Assembly: GCA_026874595.1 (NCBI GenBank)
Contig: CM049313.1
Location: 29,384,008-29,448,007 of the forward strand
DNA length: 64,000 bases
Direction of reading: 5' to 3'
DNA from: Sipunculus nudus
Lineage: Eukaryota; Annelida; Sipuncula; Golfingiida; Sipunculidae
In this document: one piece after another, positions 22,609 to 31,064 of the stretch
Layout of the letters: each line of letters begins with the position of its first letter
Numbering within the stretch: the stretch's first letter is position 1
The notes under the pieces: model-generated
The model's input: only the letters and a program-made list of their open reading frames with translations
Told to the model about the DNA's origin: nothing
Databases searched by the model: none
Translations under genes and position numbers: made by a program

Positions 22609-25560
22609 TAGCTAAGCTGACTGAAAGTCATCTGAGTTATAGCGATCACTCTTTGTCCGTCATCCGTCTGTCCGTCTGTCCGTCCGTTAACCAGGCACAA
22701 ATCGTAACCGCTGGACCTAGAACCTTGTAACTTGGGATTCTGAGAGTTCCATGAAAAATCTCCTTGGAAACCAGAAATTAGGTCTTTGTTACCCATATCC
22801 TTTGAGCTATGGGGCCCCAAAGTACCCCCCAGAATAGTAAAAAATTTCATACAAAAACTTCAATATCTCAATAACTACATCACTGATGGTCTTCATTTTT
22901 GGCATACATATTGATCATGAGATGTTCGATCAGTTCCTGCAGACTGGTGGCGCCACCTGTACTGTTTGATTTTTTACGATTTTTTCCTCTATTTTTGAGA
23001 CCTTTGAGGATGCTGTCATCTGTTAGCGTGGCACAAATCGTAACGACTGGACCTAGAATCTTCATTTTCAACACACTGAGAGACCTATGAAAAGTCTCCA
23101 TGGAAACCAGAAATTAGGTCTCTGTTACCCATATCCTTTGAGCTATGGGGCCCAAAATTACCCCCCAGAATAGTCAAAAATTTCATACAAAAACTTCAAT
23201 ATCTCATTAACTACATCACTGATGGTCATGATTTTCAACATACATATTGATCATGAGATGTTTCATCAGTTTGTGCAGACTGGTGGCGCCACCTGTATTT
23301 TTCAATGTTCACGAATTGTTTTCTCCATTTTTGAGACCTTTAAGGATGTAGTTATCTGTCAACAGGGTACAAATCGTAACGACTGGACCTAGAATCTTCG
23401 TTCTTGACACACAGGGAGACCCATGATAAGTCTCCATGGAAACCTGAAATTTGGTCTCTGTTACCCATATCCTTTGAGCTATGGCACTCCAAAGTACAGC
23501 TCAGAATAATGGAAAATTTGATACAAAAGCTAAAGTATCTGAACAACTAATGCAGAGATAACCATAATTGTTTGCATGGATATTGATCATGGAGTGTTTC
23601 ATAAGTTTTTGCAGACTGGTGGCACCACCTGTATTTGTTCGTTTTTTTTTACGAAATTTTTCTGTATTTTTGAGACCTTTAAAGATATGAACATCTGTTA
23701 ACAGGGCACAAATCATAAAAACAGGACCAAGAATCTTCACTCTTGACACACAGGGAGACCCATGAAAAGTCTCCATGGAAACTTGAAATTAGGTCTCTGT
23801 TACCCATATTCTTTAAGCTGTATGGGTCCAAAATACCCCCCCCCCCAGAATAATGGAAAATTTGATACAAAAACTGTAGTATTTCAATAACTACAACACT
23901 GATGGTCATGATTTTCGGCATACATATTGATCATGAGCTGTTCCATCAGTTTCTGCAGACTGGGTGTGCCACCTCTATTTTTTTTTCAAATTTTTACGAA
24001 TTTTTTTCTTTTTTTTGAGACCTTTAAAGATGTGGTTATCTGTCAACAGGGTACAAATCGCAACAACTGGACCTAGAATCTTCATTCTTGTCATGCAAGG
24101 AGGCCCATGAAAGGTGCCTGTGGAAACTTGAAATTAGGTCTCTGTTACCCACATCCTTCAAGCTATAGGACTCCGAAGTATCCCTCAGAATAATGGACAA
24201 TTTGATACAAAAACTGAAGTATCTGAACAACTAATGCAGAGATCACCATGATTTTTTGCATGGATATTGACCATTAAGTGTTTTTATTAGTTTCTGCAGA
24301 CTGGTGGAGCCACCTGTATTTTTGTATCCGCCAAAACGAAGTTTTGCGGATACTATGTTTTTGACCGAGTTCCTCCGCGGCGGCGGCATTGGTTTCCAGA
24401 GAGCTCCTCGGAGACTAATGGACCGATTTTTCCCAAACTTACACCTATTATCGGGTCACATGTGAACTGGTGCCTAACCAATTTGCATTGACCTCTGACC
24501 TTTCCTCTCTATCCAGTGTCCATTTGTGGGTCTGTTTCCACTCATAAACCCTCATATCTCGGGAACCGTTTGACCGATCAGGAAATAAAATTGATACAAA
24601 TGTAGCCCTTGGATTGCTTTATAACATACACAAAAAATGGTGGCGCCACCTGTAACCATGTTTGCACAGTGTCCATCTGTTCATCTGCCTTGGGTTAAAA
24701 TCACTCATATCTCTGCAGTGAATTGATTAATTCACCTGAAATTCGTCATGTGTATACATCCAGGATAGCGTTCTTGATTTTATGATAGGTGGCGCCACCT
24801 ACGTTCACGTTCACGCTGATGACATCCAAGCTTATATCTCGGGAACCGTTTGACCGATCAGGAAATAAAATTTATACAAATGTAGCCCTTTGATAGCTCT
24901 GTAACATACACAAAAAATGGTGGCGCCACCTGTAACAATGTTTGCACAGCGTCTGTCTGTTAGTCTGCTGTGGCCTAAAATTACTCATTTCTCTGTAGTG
25001 GTTCGACATAACTGCCTAAAATTTTGCAGGTTTATACATCGTGGACAGCTTTCTTGATTTTATGACAGGTGGCGCCACCTACATTCTAGTTAACGCTGGA
25101 CACATCCAAGCTCATATCTCAGGAACCATTTGACCGATTGGGCCAAAATTGTGCATGTGTTTAGATCTCACATAGGTCTTTATCATACACAAAACTGGAG
25201 GGGTTACCTGCAAAGATTTTTGCACAGTGTTTGTCTGTTTGTCTGCCATGGGCAAAAATCGCTCATATACATGTAGTGGTTTGACTTTTCTGCCTAAAAT
25301 TTTGCAGGTGTATACAACTTGGACAGCTTTCTGGATTTGTGGTAGGTGGCACAACCTACATACACATTTAGGCTGCAGACATCCATGCTAATATGCAACA
25401 TACCTCACTCTATTTCCCCTTGCCACTCAATCCATGCCTCACTATCCAATTTTGGCAGATACATGTAGTCACTTGTCGGTTACCCGCATTCTAGTTTTAA
25501 AAGTTTACACATTTTTCTCTATTTTTGAGATATATAAATACAGACTAAATCTTGGCCTGT
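22609..25560 (+). mobile_element. Helentron-like element, family D, copy D2 (hosts B3), 3' end not found
   Basis: The 5' end TAGCTAAGCTGAC pairs with GTCATCTGAGTTA. A (TCCG)-type stretch and three to four core units of about 350 bases follow, each with the phrases 'ggacctagaatcttc' and 'tttgagaccttta' and a GGTGGCGCCACC palindrome near the unit end (22945, 23282, 23620 variant). B3 sits in the core at 24323-25495. Core sequence returns for about 40 bases at 25496 (CTCTATTTTTGAGA) and then fades, so the right end is lost or too diverged. Confidence 0.65.
24323..25495 (+). mobile_element. Helentron-like element, family B, copy B3
   Basis: It starts TGTATCCGCC and ends GGCAGATACATG, a degraded hairpin (TAGTCACTTGTCGGTTA), then CATTCTAGT. 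Core units carry GGTGGCGCCACC at about 24640, 24787, 24915 and 25067. The flanks fit family D core interrupted at a T run. Confidence 0.82.
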
Positions 25561-25625
25561 TGGTTAATCTGTTTGATGCTTCAGTTGAATGTGTATATAC
25601 TACCATTCTGATGATTCTTGTTTGG

Positions 25626-26110
25626 TTAGTGTGACAGGGGCTGCAGTAGTACCTCTTGTCCTGGCCGCCCTCTTACCTTCACTGGTAGATCACATTCTGA
25701 GTTTGCAGGTATAGTGACTGAAGATACAGTTCTTACCATGGAGCCTGGTAAAACGGGGTCCTCTAAAACATGTTCAGATAGTCCACCCTGGAGAGAGAGA
25801 TGACCAGTGGCCAGGTCAATTTTAGCCTTGTTTGCCTCAAGAAAGTCCATGCCTAGTATCATTTGGCAGTGAAGCTTCTCAAATACATGGAACTGTTGAG
25901 GTATTTGAAGTACACCAATTGACATAGTAAGATTTACTGCGCCTAAAGCTGATTGCATAATGCCACTTACACCAATAATAGCAGGTATCCTTGCTGCACT
26001 GAGCTGTCCATAAAGTTTTAGGTTTCTTAATAGTCCCATTTAAATGCATGAGACTGAGGCACCATTGTCCACCAGGCCATTAACAGTATGTCCCCCTTAC
26101 TTCCTATACA
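25626..26110 (-). pseudogene. Gypsy protease
   Basis: The minus strand reads NGLVDNGASVSCI, equivalent to the retropepsin active site D(S/T)GA with Asn replacing Ser/Thr. A TAA follows at about 26041-26043, then MGLLRNLKLYGQ, FHVFEKLHCQMILGMDFLE (the hydrophobic-GxD motif near the end of the domain) and a linker ending VLLQPL. The enzyme would cut the gag-pol polyprotein. The stop lies just after the active site and blocks normal translation. The next gypsy sequence is 6.6 kb away at 19020. Confidence 0.82.
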
Positions 26111-26207
26111 AGTGTATTATGGCACAGTGGGGCTACAAGTCCTGTGCAATGGCTTGTATGTTCTGTGATGCTGTAATTGTCATTGCTGGTAGGGTCTTGG
26201 TGCTGAA

Positions 26208-26311
26208 TGACACATCCTGGCATAACGGTTTAATTTCCCACACCTGTTACATTCTAATCCATTAGCTGGACAATCACTTCATGCATGTGCTTCCCTTCCA
26301 CAATTTTGACA
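26208..26311 (-). pseudogene. Gypsy gag zinc knuckles
   Basis: Two CCHC-type fingers lie in tandem: CQNCGREAHA, stop, SDC (CX2CX4HX4C with one in-frame TGA), then CNRCGKLNRYARMC, where the His is Arg. They would bind the element RNA. They stand between gag and protease, as in gypsy gag-pol. Confidence 0.75.
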
Positions 26312-26434
26312 CTGCTCCGAAAAATACTGTCTACACCTAGCCCTGAGGGAAGGGGCAGGCCTTTGGCTACTAACATACCTTGTATTGGGTGAGGCTGCGT
26401 TGGGGTGAACTGCTGTTGCTGCTTGAACTTGTGC

Positions 26435-27067
26435 TTATGTCTGTAGCATCTGGACAGACATGTCCTCTAGCTGTTTTTCCAGGCGCTGGATAGCTTTGAT
26501 CACCCCACATGAAAAAGTGTCAGCACCGCAGGTGGCTTCAGCCATGGCTGCTGCTGAGTTGAACTCTTGCAGGGTCTTACATCCCTTCTGTAGCACAAAC
26601 TGATGAACTGCTGGTTTCAGTCCCTGGAGAATGGCTTGCTTGGTTTGTTCTTCAGGGAGGCCTACTGATGCAGCTTCTGATGTTATTTTGATGATGAAGT
26701 CTTGGGCTGTCTCTCCCTCCTGTTGCTGCACGGTGAACAAGGCAGCTGTTCGTGACCACTGTGTGTTTTCATCTGGACCATAACGCTGCAGGAAAGCTGA
26801 CTTCAGTTGTTGCAGGTCTGTCTTTGCTGATCCAGGCAGGGCCATATACCACCTGAGAGCCCCATCACTGAGGTGCAGTGGCAGAGTACTTTTGGCTCTG
26901 TTGTCATTCAGTTCCTTGCTGGCCACCATGAGCTCAAATTTGGTAAGCCACAGCTTGGCATCCTCTGTGGCTAGGCCCTTGAATGGAGTCAACAGGCTTT
27001 CGGTGTTCATCTCTGACTGTGACTGTTCTTGATATTGTCTGCTTGTAGCTCTTGTGTTGTAAGGCAT
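26435..27067 (-). pseudogene. Gypsy gag capsid protein
   Basis: An open frame of 210 residues starts at Met 27067, about 30 bases inside the 5' LTR. It contains the retrotransposon gag signature: DAKLWLTKFELMV, LHLSDGALRWYMAL, LKSAFLQRY, QQEGETAQDFIIKI, and a C-terminal coiled-coil-like end (AIQRLEKQLEDMSVQML). It would form the particle that holds RNA and reverse transcriptase. The frame is intact, but the zinc knuckles that should follow are separated by a stop at 26435. Length fits short gypsy capsids. Confidence 0.88.
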
Positions 27068-27076
27068 TGGACGTAC

Positions 27077-27094
27077 TTCGGATTCTCTCCACCA
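27077..27094 (-). promoter_or_regulatory. Gypsy primer-binding site
   Basis: Three bases inside the 5' LTR the minus strand begins TGGTGGAGAGAATCCGAA. TGG complementary to the CCA end of a tRNA, at this distance from the LTR, marks the primer site. I do not assign the tRNA. Confidence 0.7.
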
Positions 27095-27097
27095 ATT

Positions 27098-27676
27098 TGT
27101 AGCACGGGCTGTATGCTATACACAAAGAAGACAGGCTGGCTGTTGATCACATTTAATGTTTACTCGTCAGATACAGATAGCTGGACTCTCTCTGCCTGCA
27201 GCCCAGCAGGAAAGGTCATTAAATTAGTGCTGTGTGGACCTGAACAAAGCACCCCCTGCTGAGGGCCACATGGCTAACCTAATAACATAAAGCTGTGTTT
27301 CTAAAAACAAATAATTATATGTATCATCTGAACTACTTGATGAAAACTCATAAAACCTACAATACTTAATGTAATCTGGTTTATGTTTATGTATCTCAAA
27401 TTTAAAAGCTGAACATTCAAGGACTAATGAGATATTACAAATAATCTAGATTTTATTCCTGGAAAAAGCATAATCATTTAAAATACTGAGAAATAATAAA
27501 ATCTAGATATGAAAAGACAGTAGATACTTTAAATATATATAGGATAGCTTGTATGTGTAAAATTTGGTGTGTGTATGACATTCCCTTCCCTGTGATCTAA
27601 GCTTTTGAATTCAACCCGGAAACACAGGGCCCAGAACAAAGAACTATAGCCTAACAGTTAAGTTGAGCCTGCTACA
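27098..27676 (-). repeat. Gypsy 5' LTR
   Basis: 579 bases; identical in plan to the other LTR and ending GAGCCTGCTACA on the plus strand. It would carry promoter and polyadenylation signals, which I do not pinpoint. Confidence 0.93.
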
Positions 27677-27680
27677 CAAG
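27677..27680 (+). repeat. Gypsy target-site duplication, right copy
   Basis: CAAG directly follows the LTR and equals 11412-11415. Counting one copy only, the Kolobok transposase frame (ARCK then EEGALYEP) is continuous. Confidence 0.85.
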
Positions 27681-27957
27681 GAAGAAGGTGCCCTTTATGA
27701 ACCAACAAAATGTTTGATTACAGACCAAAAAGCAGAGCAGATGCTAATGAAAGCCATCACAGGCCTCAGGGTGTACAAGAATGCTGAAGACTTTATATTG
27801 TGTCAGAACACCCATTATGTTGAGTCCTTTAACAATGCGTGCTTAATTTACCATGATAAAAGGATCGGAAGTGCGGTTTTAAGTGGAGATTTTACGGTAA
27901 TTTGGCTATGATGAGTATCAACGTCTCAGCAACATGTCAGTAATTGAGTGGAATTAA
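27677..27957 (+). pseudogene. Kolobok transposase, C-terminal part
   Basis: This continues 10722-11415 across the gypsy insertion. It reads EEGALYEPTKCLITDQKAEQ, a conserved helix (LMKAITGLRVYKNAEDFILC), and NTHYVESFNNACLIYHDKRI. The Glu of VESFNN is the expected third catalytic acid of Kolobok DDE transposases. After about residue 70 the frame shifts and resumes as YDEYQRLSNMSVIEWN, with a stop at 27948-27950. Related frames may continue to about 28080 (NPQRQQGQKILKEK). The fit of the two halves across 16 kb is strong evidence that they are one gene. Confidence 0.75.
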
Positions 27958-28080
27958 AACGTGGACAGAGCAAGTACATCAGTGTCTAACAGAATGTCTG
28001 TTAAAAACCCACAAAGACAACAGGGACAGAAAATTTTAAAAGAAAAACAACTTGCATTCTTTGACACAATTTGGGAACAT

Positions 28081-28416
28081 GTGATAATGTAAACACACTT
28101 ATTATGACAGTTGTATGCATAAACAATGAAGTTTTACACTTGGAATATATCTATAAAAAATGTTAAAAAATGTCCACACATTAAATCCACATGGTTCAGG
28201 TATGTGGTTATTTTTACTTCTTCTAAACAGCTTGCAATCAGAGCAAACAATATCCACTTCATTAGTTTGTCCTCAGTTTTACTCTGATACACAGAGGTGA
28301 CATTGATATACCCCATGCAGCCAGGCTGGGAAATTCCCTAAGCTGCCCCAAGGCATTAATCACATGGTGAGTCTCAACTAGCTTCACTTGCGATGGGATC
28401 ACTCCGATGGGGTCCC
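28081..28416 (+). other. Kolobok right subterminal region
   Basis: Noncoding, AT-rich sequence between the transposase end and the right terminal repeat. No repeats shared with the Helentron families are visible. Confidence 0.5.
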
Positions 28417-28431
28417 ACCGGAATTGGGCCT
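28417..28431 (-). repeat. Kolobok right terminal inverted repeat
   Basis: It reads ACCGGAATTGGGCCT on the plus strand and is the inverse of the left end with one mismatch. It is followed by TTAA at 28432-28435, the second target-site copy. Confidence 0.85.
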
Positions 28432-28889
28432 TTAATTTTGGTGATTTTTGGCCGAGTTACAGGAAGTTGAACTTAGTCATCTGTCCAAAAAAGCATACTA
28501 AAATTACAATCTCAGAAACGGCTGAAGCTATCATCACCAAATCTTATGCCAATGTTAGTCACATGAGTCATATCTGAAATTGAGGTATTGGTGGCACCAC
28601 CTGCATCGGCCTTTTTTATGTGGGGGTCATCAGTGCCTGTTTCATACTGATGGCTACAAAAAACTTCTGCTCTGAAACCATAAGGCCAAATTGTTTAATA
28701 TCGCACAGAAATGATCCTAGGGTAGTGCTTTCTCAAGTTTGTTCAAATGGTCTCAGTTCAGTGACTTTTGGCTGAGTTATGGGAAACTGAATTTAGTCAT
28801 ATGCCATAACAGCCCCTTTTAGCTCAGTGGCTACAAAGATCTTCTTCTCAAAAACCACTGGGCCAAATTCTAAAATCTTACACATTAAT
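28432..28889 (+). mobile_element. Family A element, copy A2, right fragment
   Basis: It resumes A2 after the Kolobok insertion with TTAATTTTGGTGATTTTTGG and runs parallel to A1, A3 and A4 up to CACATTAATT. There a hairpin-headed repeat (family G) begins; the A2 3' end is not found in the window. Confidence 0.75.
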
Positions 28890-29674
28890 TAGGGCCCCGC
28901 TTGAAAAGCGGTTGCCCTATAGTAATCGACCTGTCAGTCTGTCTGTCTGGGCACATAGGCATGCCTTAGGGGCTATATTATTTGTCCATCCGTAACCTAG
29001 GGGTTTATTCTGAATTAGGGGCTTAAGACCCTAAGTATTTTCAGAAGTGTGTTCAAACGATACTTGAGGGGTTTTCCTGTCTTTTGAACACCCATCTTAA
29101 ACTACCCCCTAAGGAACGGACTTCACTATTTTGTCCTTTGTCCATATTTTTGCAATGCCACATTGTACAGGTATGCCCCCTGGTGTGTCTTTTGGTAATT
29201 AGTTGGCAAACTCGTCTTTTGTCCTTAGGGGCTCATTTAGTATGTGAACACATTTCAGTATTTGGGGGCTTTTGTTTTTGGACAAAAACACATCTTCAGT
29301 ACTTGGGAGCTTTTGTTTTTGGACAAAAACACATCTTCAATACTTGAGAGCTTTTGTTTTTGGACAAAAACGCATCTTCAGTACTTGGGGGGCTTTTGTT
29401 TTTGGACATAAACACATATTCAGTACTTGGGGGCTTTTGTTTTTGGACATAAACACATATTCAGTACTTGGGGGCTTTTGTTTTCGGACATAAACACATC
29501 TTCAGTACTTGGGGGCTTTTGTTTTTGGACATAAACACATCTTCAGCACTTGGGGAGCTCGTTATATTTGGACATATATACATCTTCAGTACTAAGGGGC
29601 TTTTTTTTTTACAAAAACATATCTTCATTACTTGTGTTTTTTTTACACAAACACATCTTCAGTTCTTTATTTTT
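28890..29674 (+). mobile_element. Hairpin-headed repeat, family G, with minisatellite core
   Basis: It begins TAGGGCCCCGCTTGAAAAGC, a strong hairpin closed by GCGGTTGCCCTATAG, inserted after the T run of the A2 sequence. A tandem core of about 41-base units follows. The head resembles the 5' hairpins of families B, C, D and E. The 3' end is unresolved. Confidence 0.55.
29250..29665 (+). repeat. Minisatellite, about 41-bp unit, about ten copies
   Basis: Units contain TTCAGTACTTGGGGGCTTTT and GTTTTTGGACAAAAACACATC. Phase points at 29281, 29322, 29363 and 29405 give spacings of 41 to 42. The unit has no stop in some frames, producing spurious open frames. Confidence 0.88.
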
Positions 29675-29751
29675 TATGCCCCTGCCACAAAGTGGCCGGG
29701 GCATATAGTTTTACCCATGTCCGTCATTCCGTCCTTCCGAAATCTAACAGT

Positions 29752-30661
29752 TGTACAGACTTTTTTCGCAATGCCTGCAGATATTGGCCTGATTTTTGGT
29801 GTGTGGGCAGATAATGACCAGTTACAGATCGAGTTCGCTTTTCGTTCTGGTTGACCTACTTTTGACCGTTTTATGGCTCCTAAACTTAGAAAATTTTATG
29901 AAAACTAGAAATTTTCATGACAAATACACATGTACAGATTTTTTTTCACAATGCTTGCAGATATTGGCCTGATTTTTGGTGTGTATGCAGATATTGACCA
30001 GATACAGATCGAGTTCGCATTTCCTTCCAGTTGACCTGCTTTTGACTGTTTTACGGCTCCTTAGCTTAGAAAATTTCATGAAAAATAGAAATTTTCATGA
30101 CAAATACACATGTACGGACTTTTTTTCGCAATGCCTGCAGATATTGGCCTGATTTTTGGTGTGTATGCAGATATTGACCAGTTACAGATCGAGTTCGCGT
30201 TTCCTCCCGGTTGACCTACTTTTGACCATTTACGGCTCCTTAACTTAGAAAATTTCATGAAAAATAGAAATTTTCATGAAAAATACACATGTACGGACTT
30301 TTTTTCGCAGTGCCTGCAGATATTGGCCAGATTTTTGGTGTGTATGCAGATATTGACCAGTTACAGATCGAGTTCGCGTTTCCTCCCAGTTGACCTACTT
30401 TTGACCATTTACGGCTCCTTAAGTTAGAAAATTTCATGAAAAAAGAAATTTTCATGACAAATACTCATGTACGGACTTTTTTTCGCAATGCCTGCAGATA
30501 TTGGCCTGATTTTTAGTGTGTATGCAGATAATGACCAGTTACAGATCGAGTTCGCGTTTCGTCCCGGTTGACCTACTTTTGATTGTTTTACGGCTCCTAA
30601 ACATAGAAAATTTCATGAAAAATATAAATTTTCATGACAAATGTACATGTACAGCCATTTT
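29752..30661 (+). repeat. Tandem array, about 180-bp unit, about five copies
   Basis: The phrase GCAGATATTGGCC recurs near 29777, 29957, 30137, 30316 and 30494, with spacing 178-180. Units end CATGAAAAATAGAAATTTTC and CATGTACGGAC. Confidence 0.9.
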
Positions 30662-31064
30662 TCGCCCTAAGCTCATAGGCTGATGGGCTATTGTCGTCAC
30701 CCAAGCTGTCCCTCTATCCGTCCATCTGTCTGTCAGGTGTCCGTCCGTCCGTTCCGCGTCTGTTAACTTTACCCTTGTGAGTGGGATATCTCTAAAAGGA
30801 TTCACCGTTGGAATTTTATTTCATCAGTGAAGATGTATATCGATAAAATCTCGGTTAAGTTCGAAGATGGGTGACCTTGACCCATTTTTCTACATTTTAG
30901 AGCTGATTATAATAAAACACTCAGAAGCTTATATCTCAGGAACCATTGTGTGGATTTTCACAAAACTTACTATGATCATTGGGACTGATGGTCTGTACGT
31001 GCTGCACAATTTTTGTGGCGTCACCTGCAATTTCTGATTTTTTAATGAAATTTTATTGGATTTT

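Larger units (their letters stand above)
19021..25625 (+). mobile_element. Composite insertion of about 6.6 kb within gypsy, boundaries uncertain
   Basis: Gypsy protease stops at 25626 and the next gypsy sequence begins near 19020, so everything between was inserted later or with rearrangement. It contains a stretch I cannot classify (19021-20570), a family D 3' end at 20573-20611, a tRNA-like patch, a 21-base G run, another unclassified AT-rich stretch to 22608, and D element D2 with B3 inside it. Both junctions carry GGG (GGGTCGG left, AGGGGCTG right), but a convincing target duplication is not visible. Confidence 0.55.
11416..27676 (-). mobile_element. Ty3/gypsy LTR retrotransposon with chromodomain, minus strand, cut by later insertions
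   Basis: Two LTRs (11416-12001 and 27098-27676), each starting TGTAGCA and ending TGCTACA, face the same way and are flanked by CAAG. Between them, on the minus strand, stand gag, zinc knuckles, protease, reverse transcriptase, RNase H, integrase and a chromodomain, in the order of Ty3/gypsy elements. The body is interrupted at 14804-16546 (family B), 16982-18027 (family C) and 19021-25625 (composite). Without these, the element would be about 6.8 kb. Several internal stop codons make it non-functional. LTR divergence is only about 2 per cent by eye, so it is fairly young. It lies in the Kolobok transposase gene. Confidence 0.93.
5784..28431 (+). mobile_element. Kolobok-superfamily DNA transposon, expanded by nested insertions
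   Basis: The ends are inverted repeats: AGGCCCAGTTCCGGT at 5784 and, on the other strand, AGGCCCAATTCCGGT at 28417-28431. TTAA stands directly outside both. An uninterrupted paralogue of the target is at 37271-37295 (AATATTTAAGTTTGGTGATT). Removing the LINE (7330-9986) and the gypsy element (11416-27680) leaves about 3.7 kb. That remainder carries two divergent coding regions: a minus-strand ORF at 6429-6926 and a plus-strand transposase at 9991-27956. TTAA target sites are known for both piggyBac and Kolobok. The transposase motifs (DxWHxxK, an HxxD-like site, and an ESF acidic site) fit Kolobok rather than piggyBac. Both genes are damaged, so the copy is dead. Confidence 0.82.

Noticed and set aside
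5784-28431. piggyBac transposon on the basis of TTAA
   Set aside because: The ends (AGGCCC) are not of the piggyBac CCYT type and the protein has DxWHxxK and VESFNN motifs of Kolobok.
29084-29854. Long open frames rich in repeated FGQKHIF/STWGLLFL phrases
   Set aside because: They read through a 41-bp minisatellite whose unit lacks stops in several frames; there is no start context, domain or codon bias.
29752-30661. CRISPR-like regular repeats
   Set aside because: Units are contiguous 180-bp satellites without short repeat/unique spacer alternation, and the sequence is eukaryotic.
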